From NCBI GenBank assembly GCA_900539715.1, contig UQDA01000018.1, forward strand, positions 1 to 53,213: a DNA stretch of 53,213 nucleotides, written 5' to 3'. The position numbers and the translations under genes were made by a program. Under the pieces are notes generated by a model. That model made no database searches. It worked only from the letters and a program-made list of their open reading frames with translations, and had not been told where the DNA came from. The DNA is from an uncultured Lachnospiraceae bacterium (lineage in GTDB: Bacteria; Bacillota; Clostridia; Lachnospirales; Lachnospiraceae). Below, in pieces: positions 33,206-42,054 of this stretch (within the stretch, counting starts at the first letter, position 1; each line of letters begins with the position of its first letter).

Positions 33206-34081
33206 TTATCCTGTGATTTTTTCCAGAAGCCGTTCCAAATCCTCATGGCCGTAAAATTCGATTTCGATTTTTCCGGAGCCATTCTGCCTTGCGCTGACGG
33301 ATACTTTTGTGCTCAGACATTGTTTCAATCTATCCGAAATATTCTCATAAATAGCAGCCAGTGTTTTATCTTCCTGTTTTTTGGGCTTTTCGGGCTTATG
33401 CAGATTTTTTACAAGCTTCTCCACCTCGCGGACAGACAACTTTTCATCAAAAATCTTCTGTGCTATTAAATACTGTTCTTCCGGGTCTTCAATACTTATC
33501 AATGCTCTCGCATGTCCTGTACTTATCATATCGTCTATGACCATCTTCTGTACCTGGTCACACAGTTTTAAAAGACGCATGGAGTTTGTAACCGCTGTTC
33601 TGCTTTTAGAAACTCTTTCTGCAACCTCGTCCTGTTTCAGATTAAATTCTGTCAGAAGCCTTTTATATGCCTGAGCCTCTTCGATAGGATTCAAATCTTC
33701 TCTCTGAATATTCTCAATCAGGGAAATCTCAACAATTTCCTGATCTGTTAAATCCCTGATAATGACCGGGATTTCCTTTAATCCTGCCAGTTTTGCAGCT
33801 CTCCAACGCCTCTCACCGGCAACGATTTCATAATATTCTCCCCTGTCCTTGACAAGTATTGGCTGAAGAAGTCCAAACTGTTTGATTGAATCCGCCAGCT
33901 CCTGTAAAGAATCTTCATCAAAATTCTTACGTGGCTGCTCTCTGTTTGGCTCAACCATTGTAATCTTAACAAGAGTTGCGCCATCTCCTTTTTCTTTCTT
34001 CTCAGAATTCTTCTTTTCCGGTTCAAGCATCACATCAGCCGGAATTAAAGAATCAAGCCCTCTTCCCAGGCCTCTTTTCAT
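33206..34081 (-). CDS. parB: Chromosome partitioning protein ParB (Spo0J)
   Basis: A CTP-dependent DNA clamp that loads at parS and organises the origin. It is 291 aa from the start at 34081, where GAGGG stands 7 bases upstream; the frame extends to 34099 inside the end of parA. The N-terminus KRGLGRGLDSLIP matches the ParA-stimulating tail. The CTP-binding region has EIVAGERRWRAAKLAG. The helix-turn-helix KQDEVAERVSKSRTAVTNSM and a C-terminal dimer domain follow. Two parS sites lie at 35138 and 35180, about 1.1 kb upstream. Confidence 0.96.
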   Translation of the reverse strand: MKRGLGRGLDSLIPADVMLEPEKKNSEKKEKGDGATLVKITMVEPNREQPRKNFDEDSLQELADSIKQFGLLQPILVKDRGEYYEIVAGERRWRAAKLAGLKEIPVIIRDLTDQEIVEISLIENIQREDLNPIEEAQAYKRLLTEFNLKQDEVAERVSKSRTAVTNSMRLLKLCDQVQKMVIDDMISTGHARALISIEDPEEQYLIAQKIFDEKLSVREVEKLVKNLHKPEKPKKQEDKTLAAIYENISDRLKQCLSTKVSVSARQNGSGKIEIEFYGHEDLERLLEKITG

Positions 34082-34091
34082 TGCCATTCCC

Positions 34092-34859
34092 TCATACATC
34101 CTTTCTCTTTATAACTTCTTCCGCCAACGCCATGTAACTTTCAGCTCCTGTGGATTTGGCATCATATAAATTGATCGGCATTCCATAGCTGGGTGCTTCA
34201 GCAAGTCTTATATTTCTGGGAATCATCGTCTTATATACTTTCTGATTTAAATGACTTTTTACATTTTCAACTACCTGCATGGAAAGATTCGTTCTTGCAT
34301 CGTACATTGTAAAAAGAATACCTTCGATATCCAATGTAGGATTTAATCTCTCCCGCACCAGATTTACAGAATGTATCAACTGACTTAATCCTTCCAGCGC
34401 ATAGTACTCACACTGAATCGGAACAAGCACTGTATCAGCTGTTGTCATCGCATTTACTGTCAGCATGCTCAACGACGGGGGACAGTCGATAATGATAAAA
34501 TCATATTGCTCTCTTACCCAGTCCACCTCATTTTTTAAAATATATTCTTTTTTATCTACCCCTATCAGCTCTATCTCGGCTGCTGCAAGGTTGACATTCG
34601 AGGGAAGTACCGATATATTTTTAAAAACCTCTTTCTGCATACACTCTTCAACCGAGCATTCACCCAGCATTAGTTCATATACTGTATTCTCCAGAGAATT
34701 TTTATCAATTCCGAATCCACTGGTGGTATTTCCCTGCGGATCCATATCGATTACCAGAACCTTCTTTTTCTTTGCAGCCAGAGATGCCGAGAGATTGATT
34801 GCGGTTGTTGTCTTGCCGACTCCGCCCTTCTGGTTTGCGATTGCTATTGCTCTTCCCAT
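34092..34859 (-). CDS. parA: Chromosome partitioning ATPase ParA (Soj)
   Basis: A deviant Walker ATPase of 255 aa from the ATG at 34859 (AAAGGTG upstream); a GTG at 34883 also opens the frame but is less fitting. The P-loop is NQKGGVGKTTTAINL at residues about 8-22, with VIDMDPQGN and DCPPSLSMLT as the other nucleotide-site blocks. It works with ParB at parS in origin segregation and, in spore formers, in the control of replication initiation. Its promoter has an extended -10 (TGCTATAAT, 34921-34929). It is followed directly by parB. Confidence 0.97.
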   Translation of the reverse strand: MGRAIAIANQKGGVGKTTTAINLSASLAAKKKKVLVIDMDPQGNTTSGFGIDKNSLENTVYELMLGECSVEECMQKEVFKNISVLPSNVNLAAAEIELIGVDKKEYILKNEVDWVREQYDFIIIDCPPSLSMLTVNAMTTADTVLVPIQCEYYALEGLSQLIHSVNLVRERLNPTLDIEGILFTMYDARTNLSMQVVENVKSHLNQKVYKTMIPRNIRLAEAPSYGMPINLYDAKSTGAESYMALAEEVIKRKDV

Positions 34860-34920
34860 TCTCTTTTGCACCTTTCGTCTCACTGACCGAATCTTTTAAA
34901 TTATTTTCTGAACTTTCTCC

Positions 34921-34929
34921 ATTATAGCA
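34921..34929 (-). promoter_or_regulatory. Extended -10 promoter element of parA
   Basis: On the minus strand TGCTATAAT about 60 bp before the parA start. The -35 is poor, as is usual for extended -10 promoters. The rest of the 34884-35323 gap holds two parS sites and a 7-bp GC stem near 35029-35057. Confidence 0.5.
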
Positions 34930-35137
34930 TTTCCTCTCAGATAATACCATTGCTAATATCTATAAATTTATCTTTTTTATTTTATAATATCAGAGTCAAA
35001 AGTTATGAAATGCGATATGCCTACACAAGGGCGGCTCTATGGCTCATTCTCCCGCCCTAACATCATTTTGTAATTATTCGCTAGCTTATTAAAATTTGGA
35101 ATTTATATAGATTTTCTGTCACGACTATTTTAGTCAA

Positions 35138-35153
35138 CGTTTCACGTGAAACA
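35138..35153. other. parS site 1
   Basis: CGTTTCACGTGAAACA matches the Bacillota parS consensus TGTTTCACGTGAAACA at 15 of 16 positions. It is a ParB (Spo0J) loading site. Confidence 0.92.
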
Positions 35154-35168
35154 TTTGAACGTCATTTT

Positions 35169-35206
35169 TTATGCAGGAATGTTTCACGTGAAACATTCCT
35201 GCATAA
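35169..35206. other. parS site 2 inside a 38-bp perfect palindrome
   Basis: Positions 35180-35195 are the exact parS consensus TGTTTCACGTGAAACA. The symmetry continues outward without a mismatch to 35169 and 35206, giving 19-bp arms (outer arm TTATGCAGGAA). Its centre is 42 bp, about four helical turns, from the centre of site 1. Confidence 0.93.
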
Positions 35207-35323
35207 CTACTGGCTTTAAAGGGTCATTGACTAAATCAGTCTTACTGAATTTCAGAACGTTTTTTATAAGATTTCGCTTTTAAAATAGTTTTTATGATGA
35301 ATATTATTTTAAGTCCTAAGATT

Positions 35324-36049
35324 TTATTGAATAGGTTCCTTTGCCGGCATTCCTGCTTTCCTCGGAAACTTTTTAGGCGTTATATTCTTCTTTTCTATCA
35401 CAACAAGAGTTCTTCCAATGTTACTCTCCGGGAGTTCAAATCCAATCTGTTCTTTAACTTCCCCTCCAAGTAATGTAATTGCCTTTTGAGCTTCCCTCAC
35501 TTCCTCTTCTGCTTTTTCAGATTTGTAAGGAATAAATTTCCCTCCCACTTTAACATAAGGAAGACAAAGTTCAGACAGCGTTGCAAGATTTGCCACCGCT
35601 CTGGATACACACAGGTCATACTGTTCTCTTTTCATAGAAGGCTTGCAAAAATCCTCTGCTCTTCCATGTATTAACTCCACTTCACCAAGCTCAAGCTGAT
35701 CGATAACTTCCTGCAAAAATTTCAATCTCTTCTGTAAGGAATCTAAAAGCGTAAGCTCAATCTGTGGAAACACAATTTTTAATGGAATTCCCGGAAATCC
35801 TGCCCCCGTTCCAATATCTATTACTTTTAACTTTTCTGTTCTGATTTTTGAAAATGCTTTTACAATAGAAAGGCTGTCTGCAAAATGTTTTTTCATTACA
35901 TCATCAAACTCTGTTATTGCAGTCAGATTCATAAAACCATTCCACTCTACTAAAAGCTCATAATATTTTAAAAACTGTTCTTTCTGTTTATCGTTCAGCG
36001 TAATCTGAAACTGTTCCAGATATTTTTCAAATTGATTCAAATTGTTCAT
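35324..36049 (-). CDS. rsmG: 16S rRNA (guanine(527)-N7)-methyltransferase
   Basis: Predicted to methylate G527 of 16S rRNA (GidB family). It is 241 aa, the normal length. The SAM-binding block is VIDIGTGAGFPGIPLKI at about residues 75-92, with the substrate-side RAVANLATLSEL. The C-terminus has a short basic extension (NITPKKFPRKAGMPAKEP). AAAGGAG precedes the ATG. It follows mnmG by 63 bp in the mnmE-mnmG-rsmG group. Loss of this enzyme is known to give low-level streptomycin resistance. Confidence 0.97.
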   Translation of the reverse strand: MNNLNQFEKYLEQFQITLNDKQKEQFLKYYELLVEWNGFMNLTAITEFDDVMKKHFADSLSIVKAFSKIRTEKLKVIDIGTGAGFPGIPLKIVFPQIELTLLDSLQKRLKFLQEVIDQLELGEVELIHGRAEDFCKPSMKREQYDLCVSRAVANLATLSELCLPYVKVGGKFIPYKSEKAEEEVREAQKAITLLGGEVKEQIGFELPESNIGRTLVVIEKKNITPKKFPRKAGMPAKEPIQ

Positions 36050-36112
36050 AGAACAACCGTTCTCCTTTCAGTTCTGCCATCCAACGACAGCTTACGATCC
36101 AATCATCTTATA

Positions 36113-38023
36113 CTATTTACGTCTTTCGTGTTCCAGATAAACGAGCAGCACAGAAATATCTGCCGGCGAAACACCTGAAATTCTTGAAGCCTGTCCAACT
36201 GATATAGGACGGAATTCTTTCAGCTTCTGTCTTGCTTCCAGCCGTAAACTTGAAATTTCATCATAATCAATATCCTCAGGAATTTTTCTCTTCTCCATCT
36301 TTTTGTACTGTTCTACCTGTCTTTGCTGACGTTCGATATAGCCCTCATATTTAATTTCAATTTCAACCTGCTCTATAACCTCAGCCGGAAGCTCTTTTCT
36401 CTCAGTATCAAGTTCAGACAATACTTCATAGGAAAGTTCCGGCCTGCACATCAACTCAGCCAAGGTTGCTGCTGTTTTCAAAGAAGTACTCCCTTGCCTC
36501 TCCAAAAATTTCTGGTTATTGGCAGATGCTCCTATCACAGTCTTTTTTAGTCTTTTGATTTCTGCATCTATCAGGCTGCGTTTTTCTCCCAGCCACTCTA
36601 TTTGCTCCTTTGTGATAAGTCCCGCTTCATATCCTTTCCTTCTCAATCTCATATCCGCATTGTCCTGACGAAGAAGAAGGCGATACTCTGCTCTCGATGT
36701 CATCATTCGATAAGGCTCCATATTTTCTTTTGTCACAAGATCATCCACCAGAACACCAAGATACCCTTCCGAACGGTCTATTGTTATTTCTTCTTTTCCC
36801 TGACATTTCAATCCGGCATTTATCCCTGCAAGTATTCCCTGCGCCGCAGCCTCTTCATAACCGCTGCTTCCATTGAACTGCCCCGCCGAAAAGAGTCCTT
36901 CGATATCCTTAAATTCCAGAGTGGGATAAAGCTGGCGCGCATCGATACAATCATATTCTATTGCGTAAGCATTCCTCACTATCTTGCAGTTTTCCAGTCC
37001 CGGGACTGTACGATACATCGATAACTGCACGTCCTCTGGAAGAGAGGATGACATCCCGCCTACATACATTTCATTGGTAGACCTGCCTTCCGGTTCCAGA
37101 AATACCTGATGGCGTTCTTTATCTGCAAACTTTACCACTTTGTCTTCGATAGACGGACAATATCTTGGACCGGTCCCCTCGATGATACCCGCATAGATTG
37201 GGCTTCTGTCCAAATTTGCACGGATAATTTCGTGCGTTTTTTCGTTTGTATATGTCAACCAACAGGACTCCTGCTCTATCTGAACGCTCTCCGGATCCGT
37301 AGAAAATGAAAACGGAACGACACGTTCATCTCCAAACTGTTCTTCCATTTTTGAAAAATCAATGCTTCTCCTATCCATCCTCGCAGGGGTTCCCGTTTTA
37401 AAGCGCCGCATGGAAACACCCATTTTCAGCAGGCTTTCCGTCAGATGATTTGCTGCCTGCAGCCCGTTGGGTCCCGTCTGGGTTATAGCCTCTCCGCACA
37501 GGCATCTTGCATTCAAATATGTCCCGGTGCACAAAATAACAGCCTTTGCTTCATAAACTGCACCCGTAAAAATCTTTACGCCCGTTATTCTTTTTGGTAT
37601 AAAACCGTCCGGCCTACGCTCCGCTTCCTCATATAAAAGCTCGCATACCTCTGCCTGTTTGATGGTCAGATGCTCCTGATTTTCCAACACCATTCGCATC
37701 GCGCGGCTGTATTCCGCCTTATCCGCCTGTGCGCGCAGTGAATGCACCGCCGGTCCTTTAGAGCCGTTCAACATTTTGGACTGAATAAATGTCTTGTCTA
37801 TGTTTTTTCCCATTTCCCCGCCAAGAGCATCTACTTCCCTTACAAGATGTCCTTTGGAAGATCCTCCTATATTCGGATTGCACGGCATGAGCGCAATACT
37901 GTCCACGCTCACCGTAAATATCACAGTTTCAAGTCCCATCCGCGCGCATGCCAGCGCCGCCTCGCAGCCCGCATGTCCTGCTCCTATCACGCACACATCT
38001 ACTTTTTCCCTGATTTGTGCCAT
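36113..38023 (-). CDS. mnmG: tRNA uridine-5-carboxymethylaminomethyl modification enzyme MnmG (GidA)
   Basis: A FAD protein that, with MnmE, modifies the wobble uridine of several tRNAs. It is 636 aa. The FAD-binding motif VIGAGHAGCEAALA is at about residues 11-24, with the family blocks PSIEDKVVKF, GLFSAGQFNGSSGYEEAAAQG and TSRAEYRLLLRQDNAD. The C-terminal MnmE-binding domain ends in SRISGVSPADISVLL. GGAGG precedes the ATG. It lies 20 bp after mnmE, so the two partner genes are co-transcribed. Confidence 0.98.
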   Translation of the reverse strand: MAQIREKVDVCVIGAGHAGCEAALACARMGLETVIFTVSVDSIALMPCNPNIGGSSKGHLVREVDALGGEMGKNIDKTFIQSKMLNGSKGPAVHSLRAQADKAEYSRAMRMVLENQEHLTIKQAEVCELLYEEAERRPDGFIPKRITGVKIFTGAVYEAKAVILCTGTYLNARCLCGEAITQTGPNGLQAANHLTESLLKMGVSMRRFKTGTPARMDRRSIDFSKMEEQFGDERVVPFSFSTDPESVQIEQESCWLTYTNEKTHEIIRANLDRSPIYAGIIEGTGPRYCPSIEDKVVKFADKERHQVFLEPEGRSTNEMYVGGMSSSLPEDVQLSMYRTVPGLENCKIVRNAYAIEYDCIDARQLYPTLEFKDIEGLFSAGQFNGSSGYEEAAAQGILAGINAGLKCQGKEEITIDRSEGYLGVLVDDLVTKENMEPYRMMTSRAEYRLLLRQDNADMRLRRKGYEAGLITKEQIEWLGEKRSLIDAEIKRLKKTVIGASANNQKFLERQGSTSLKTAATLAELMCRPELSYEVLSELDTERKELPAEVIEQVEIEIKYEGYIERQQRQVEQYKKMEKRKIPEDIDYDEISSLRLEARQKLKEFRPISVGQASRISGVSPADISVLLVYLEHERRK

Positions 38024-38043
38024 CTATCTAAACCTCCATTCCG

Positions 38044-39432
38044 TCACTTTCCCATACAGAATTTTGAGAAAATCTCATTTACAAGGTCATCTCCGACCTC
38101 TTCGCCTATAATATATCCTAACGATGTATATGCGCTCATCAGGTCAATAGAATAAAAATCCTCCGGCATTTCATCTTCAAGGCTTCTCTGCACCATTTTT
38201 AAACTATTGTAAGCATTCTGTACCGCTTCCTTGTGTCTCATATTTGTCAGCACGATTTCATTATCCGAAGGGAGCTTTCCATGGAAAAACAGCTCCTCCA
38301 GCGTTTCCTCAAATACATCTATCCCTTTGTTTTCCTTTGCAGACGTAAATATCACAGGAACATCGTTCCTGCCGAACGCCTCCAAAAAACTCTCCTTTGT
38401 CAAAACCGGTTCCAAATCTGATTTATTGAACAAAACAATAACCTTCTTTTCACGTAAAAGCTCCATGATACGATAGTCGCTCTCATCCAGCTTTCTTGAC
38501 GTATCCGCCACATAAAGAACAAGATCTGCTTCAGAAGCATATTTCTGAGCCCGCTCAACTCCTATTTTTTCAACTGTATCCTCCGTTGTACGGATACCTG
38601 CCGTATCGATTATATTCAGGCTTATCCCCTTAAGACGTATCGATTCTTCCAGAACATCCCTGGTTGTCCCGGCAACATCCGTCACTATCGCCTTCTCCTC
38701 TCCCACAAGCCTGTTCAAAAGAGAAGATTTCCCCGCATTCGGTTTTCCGACAATAACGGTATTTATTCCCTCTTTCCGCAATCGTCCGTCCTCTGCGGAC
38801 TCAAGAAGCTTGTTCATCCTCCCCAGGAGCTCCTCTACGATTTTGCCAAGCTTCTCCGGATACCCCTCCGTACTGATGTGCTCCGGATCGTCCAACGCAG
38901 ATTCAATAAACGCAATTTCGTATAATATTGCCGCACGAAGACATCTTATCTCCTCTGCTACCGAACCACGGAGCTGACGGACAGATGATTTCAATGCAAA
39001 ATTGTTTTTTGCCTGAATCAAGTCCATAACAGCCTCTGCCTCCGACAGATCGATTCGTCCATTCAAAAATGCCCGCTTCGTAAATTCTCCCGGCTCCGCT
39101 ATTCTGGCTCCCGCACGGAGCAGTGCTTCCAGCACCCTGCGTAAGAGTAAAACTCCTCCATGGCAGTTAAATTCCACGGTATCTTCTGTTGTATAGCTTC
39201 TGGGCGCGCGCATAAGAGACACCATTGCCTCATCAATGATCTCTCCGTTTTCTTCCACAAAACCATAATGAATCGTATGGCTCTCCCATTCCTTCATCGT
39301 ATGCTTTCCGGATTTATTTATAAATATGCGATCTGAAATTTCTACTGCATCCGGTCCGCTCACCCGGATAATACCGATTCCCGAATCCGAAAGCGCCGTT
39401 GCGATCGCTGCGATCGTATCTGATTTTATCAA
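38044..39432 (-). CDS. mnmE: tRNA modification GTPase MnmE (TrmE)
   Basis: The GTPase partner of MnmG, about 462 aa. The N-terminal folate-binding domain opens with DTIAAIATALSDSGIGIIRVSG. The G domain has GKPNAGKSSLLN, DVAGTTRD, DTAGIR and NKSD, and the C-terminus carries the conserved CMGK with the catalytic-type Cys. The start is either TTG 39432 (AAAGGTG 9 bases upstream, best family fit) or GTG 39444. The promoter ATGACT, 17 bp, TATAAT at 39623-39651 leaves an unusually long leader of about 170 nt with hairpins. Confidence 0.97.
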   Translation of the reverse strand: MIKSDTIAAIATALSDSGIGIIRVSGPDAVEISDRIFINKSGKHTMKEWESHTIHYGFVEENGEIIDEAMVSLMRAPRSYTTEDTVEFNCHGGVLLLRRVLEALLRAGARIAEPGEFTKRAFLNGRIDLSEAEAVMDLIQAKNNFALKSSVRQLRGSVAEEIRCLRAAILYEIAFIESALDDPEHISTEGYPEKLGKIVEELLGRMNKLLESAEDGRLRKEGINTVIVGKPNAGKSSLLNRLVGEEKAIVTDVAGTTRDVLEESIRLKGISLNIIDTAGIRTTEDTVEKIGVERAQKYASEADLVLYVADTSRKLDESDYRIMELLREKKVIVLFNKSDLEPVLTKESFLEAFGRNDVPVIFTSAKENKGIDVFEETLEELFFHGKLPSDNEIVLTNMRHKEAVQNAYNSLKMVQRSLEDEMPEDFYSIDLMSAYTSLGYIIGEEVGDDLVNEIFSKFCMGK

Positions 39433-39559
39433 CTCTTCGTCCACCTTTCCTTATGCACTGCTGCTGTTCACCGGCAATTCAGTGAGCCATAGCAGTTGCG
39501 GGCCTATTGAAAATTTTAGTGCGTAAAAAAGCCCGCTTACCCCTAAATCATATTTTCAT

Positions 39560-39584
39560 GCCTCAAACGGCAAGCGTTTGAGGC
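39560..39584. promoter_or_regulatory. Hairpin in the mnmE leader
   Basis: A 10-bp perfect stem (GCCTCAAACG 39560-39569 with CGTTTGAGGC 39575-39584) and 5-nt loop. No T-run follows. Other smaller stems lie between here and the mnmE start; the leader may be regulatory. Confidence 0.4.
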
Positions 39585-39622
39585 TGATGTGAACAATAAA
39601 CTATGAACTTTCCATTTCATGA

Positions 39623-39651
39623 ATTATAGCATTCTTTTTCTATACAGTCAT
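39623..39651 (-). promoter_or_regulatory. Promoter of mnmE-mnmG-rsmG
   Basis: On the minus strand ATGACT (39646-39651), 17 bp, TATAAT (39623-39628) with a TG extended -10 (TGCTATAAT). Confidence 0.6.
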
Positions 39652-39654
39652 TCT

Positions 39655-39767
39655 TTTTTTTGACTTCACAAAAAGGAGGTATAAAAAGTGCGCGCATTAG
39701 CACACACCTGCACCGGGTAAACATAAGCGAGTTTTTATTCGACAGGAATAAATCTTCCCTGTCAAAC
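39655..39767 (+). repeat. Possible intergenic element with mini-ORF and hairpin
   Basis: On the plus strand a strong AAAGGAGG lies 8 bases before a GTG-started frame of 10 codons (MRALAHTCTG, stop). A stem-loop follows with GACAGG/CCTGTC, flanked by T-rich and A-rich arms (39732-39771). The segment TTTTTATTCGACAGGAA is shared with the hairpin at 31251. It lies between the mnmE promoter and the jag terminator and codes for nothing else I can see. Confidence 0.35.
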
Positions 39768-39813
39768 AAAAAAGCTCCCTGCCACACGGTATCCTCCGTC
39801 TGGCAGGGAGCTT
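39767..39813 (-). terminator. Terminator after jag
   Basis: On the minus strand a 13-bp stem (39801-39813 with 39772-39784, AAGCTCCCTGCCA type) is followed by TTTTTTG. It ends the rpmH-to-jag gene group. Confidence 0.85.
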
Positions 39814-39827
39814 GCTTTCAAATACGC

Positions 39828-40466
39828 TTACATGCGCTCTTCTCTTTTTTTCAGAGTAACAACAACATGGCGATAAGGTTCTTCACCTTCGCTATGGGTC
39901 GTTACATACTTGTCATTCTGCAGCGCAGAGTGGATGATCCGTCTCTCATAGGGATTCATCGGCTCCAACGCTACCGGGCGTCTGCTGCGTTTTACTTTAT
40001 AAGCGATATTCTTTGCAAGATTCTCAAGTGTTTCCCTGCGTCTCTTGCGATAGTTTTCGGTATCCACTTTCACGCGGATATACTCTTCCGCTTCCTTATT
40101 CACCACAAGGGAAACCAGATACTGTAAAGAATCCAGGGTCTGACCGCGCTTACCGATCAGGATACCCATTTCATCGCCGTTCAGATTGATGTCGAGCTGC
40201 TTGTCCAGTTCGTTATAAACCGCTTCTATCACCACATTCAGCTTCATCGCGGCGAATACTTCATTTAAAAATCCGACAGCCTTGTCTTCGACCGTAAGCT
40301 TGATACGCGCCTGAATCACTGCCGGCTTCGCATTGAATCCAAGGAAACCGGTGGAACCCTCTTCCAAAACTTCATATTCCAGCTTGTCGCTCGTCACTAA
40401 AAACTGCTGGCATGCAGCGGTCACTGCATCATTGACTGTTTTTGCCGAAAATCTTTGGAACTCCAT
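39828..40466 (-). CDS. jag: RNA-binding protein Jag/KhpB (SpoIIIJ-associated)
   Basis: A 212-aa RNA-binding protein. The N-terminal Jag domain is at residues 1-50 (FSAKTVNDAVTAAC), the KH domain has the GxxG-type loop GILIGKRGQTLDSLQYLV at about 103-120, and the R3H domain is near the C-terminus (MNPYERRIIHSALQ). Relatives partner with KhpA and act on mRNAs for cell elongation and division. AGGAGG precedes the ATG. It lies 11 bp after yidC, the conserved neighbour. Confidence 0.95.
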   Translation of the reverse strand: MEFQRFSAKTVNDAVTAACQQFLVTSDKLEYEVLEEGSTGFLGFNAKPAVIQARIKLTVEDKAVGFLNEVFAAMKLNVVIEAVYNELDKQLDINLNGDEMGILIGKRGQTLDSLQYLVSLVVNKEAEEYIRVKVDTENYRKRRRETLENLAKNIAYKVKRSRRPVALEPMNPYERRIIHSALQNDKYVTTHSEGEEPYRHVVVTLKKREERM

Positions 40467-40477
40467 GCTTACCCCTC

Positions 40478-41797
40478 CTATTTTTTGTTGTTCTTCTCGT
40501 TATAATCCCGCACCATGTTCGCCTTTGCCGCAAGACTTCCGGGCTTAGCCGCATTCTTGTTGTAATACTCCGTTGCCTTACGCATCGCCTCTTCCTTCTG
40601 CTCCTGTGTCATTGCAGAAGCCTTGGCGCGAGACGGTGCCGGAGTCGCCGACTTCATGTTTTTCGTGCTCATCGTCGCATAGCTGTTGAGTTTTTCAGGA
40701 TCTATGCCCTGCTTTCTCAGCTTCTCATGATACTTTTCAGTATTTTTCTTTATCTCCGCGTCGATGTCCATACGGTCGATGTGCTTGTTTATCAGCACCT
40801 GCTGCACGCTTCTGACAACAGAACCTGCCACCCAGTACAGACCCATGCCGGCAGGCAGCGTATAACAGAATACCGCAGACATGATCGGCATGACATTGTT
40901 CATGACCTTCATGGAAGAAGCCATGCTGTTATTCTCAGAACCTGTATCGGCCTGAGGCATCAGCTTTACGTTCAGCCACTGTGTAACAGCGGATAAAACG
41001 GGAATTGCAAAGCCTGCGACTACCATCAGCCATGCGCCCGATGCCAGTGCCTCGCTTACCATATAAGACGGCGAGTTACCCATATTCAGACCGAGGAAAT
41101 TGTTATAATGATCCATCTCCTGCATTGTGGTCAGAATATCGTTGGACAGGCTCGGGAAATGATCTGCCAGACTTCTCCACTCTGCACTGGATGCTTTATT
41201 CAGCACATCGATGAAGGTGTTCTGGATATACTGCATATTCCCGGATGTAAATAATTCATTCTGGAACTGCGGAAGGAACATACCCGCATTCGCAAAATTC
41301 TTGGTATTACTGATAAATTCAATACTTCCTGCCGCATTCGCCAGCTTCTCGACCATGGGATAAAAAGCATCCTTAATCTGTCCTACATAAGCGGGCATAT
41401 TCATAAATACCCTATACAGAGCAAACAGAATAGGCATCTGTATCAAAAGCTGCACACAGCTTCCCGTCGGGGAAACGCCGTATTTTGCATAGACCGCTTT
41501 TGTCTCCTGGTTCATAGCCAGCATAGAATCATTGTCTTTTTTGCCCTGATAACGTCTCTGTATCGCCTGCAGCTCAGGGTTCATCTTAGCGCTCAGCTTT
41601 GAGAACTTCTGCTGCTTTATCGTCAAAGGCGTCAGCAGTGCATAAATAACAATGGTAAACAGAATGATCGCCAGACCGATATTCGGAATTCCTATCTTGT
41701 CCAGCACCCAGAATATTCCGTTCATGAGTAACCCGAGCACCTTTGCGATAGGTCCCAGAATCATTCCGTCATACTGTGTCAATAATATCGCATTCAA
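40478..41797 (-). CDS. yidC: Membrane protein insertase YidC/SpoIIIJ/Oxa1 family
   Basis: Inserts and folds membrane proteins. It is 439 aa, longer than the ~260-aa Bacillus forms. The length comes from an insertion between the second and third core helices (about residues 150-225) and a basic Ala/Lys-rich C-terminal tail of about 100 aa that may contact the ribosome. Core blocks are visible: PLTIKQQKFSKLSAKMNPEL, YGVSPTGSCVQLLIQMPILFALYRV and LPAGMGLYW. The start is TTG at 41797 with AGGAGG 8 bases upstream. It follows yidD by 30 bp. Confidence 0.95.
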   Translation of the reverse strand: MNAILLTQYDGMILGPIAKVLGLLMNGIFWVLDKIGIPNIGLAIILFTIVIYALLTPLTIKQQKFSKLSAKMNPELQAIQRRYQGKKDNDSMLAMNQETKAVYAKYGVSPTGSCVQLLIQMPILFALYRVFMNMPAYVGQIKDAFYPMVEKLANAAGSIEFISNTKNFANAGMFLPQFQNELFTSGNMQYIQNTFIDVLNKASSAEWRSLADHFPSLSNDILTTMQEMDHYNNFLGLNMGNSPSYMVSEALASGAWLMVVAGFAIPVLSAVTQWLNVKLMPQADTGSENNSMASSMKVMNNVMPIMSAVFCYTLPAGMGLYWVAGSVVRSVQQVLINKHIDRMDIDAEIKKNTEKYHEKLRKQGIDPEKLNSYATMSTKNMKSATPAPSRAKASAMTQEQKEEAMRKATEYYNKNAAKPGSLAAKANMVRDYNEKNNKK

Positions 41798-41827
41798 TTA
41801 TAATTCCTCCTGCTTTTTGATTCCGGT

Positions 41828-42040
41828 TTACGGGACCGGATCATACCCTCCCTTGGAAAAAGGATTGCATCTCAAAATCCTCCAGACGGCAAGCAGGCCT
41901 CCCTTCAGGGCTCCGTATTTTTCCACCGCTTCCAGTCCATATTCCGAACAGGTTGGAAAATATGGGCATTTGGTCCTTTTTAAAGGAGACAGATACCGCC
42001 GGTAGAATTTAATCGCTGCGATCAGAATAGTTTTCATCAT
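41828..42040 (-). CDS. yidD: Membrane protein insertion efficiency factor YidD
   Basis: A 70-aa member of the YidD family, which assists insertion with YidC. The cysteine-containing core is intact: FYRRYLSPLKRTKCPYFPTCSEYGLEAVEKYG, then RILRCNPFSKGGYDPVP at the C-terminus. The start is ATG 42040 or the next ATG at 42037. The ribosome site is weak, consistent with coupling to rnpA, whose stop lies 14 bp upstream. Position between rnpA and yidC is conserved across bacteria. Confidence 0.95.
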   Translation of the reverse strand: MMKTILIAAIKFYRRYLSPLKRTKCPYFPTCSEYGLEAVEKYGALKGGLLAVWRILRCNPFSKGGYDPVP

Positions 42041-42054
42041 AATCGTTCCGATTG

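Noticed and set aside
35029..35057. AGGGCGG / CCGCCCT stem upstream of parA, as an rsmG terminator
   Set aside because: Only 7 bp with a long loop and no T-run on the minus strand, about 270 bp past the rsmG stop.
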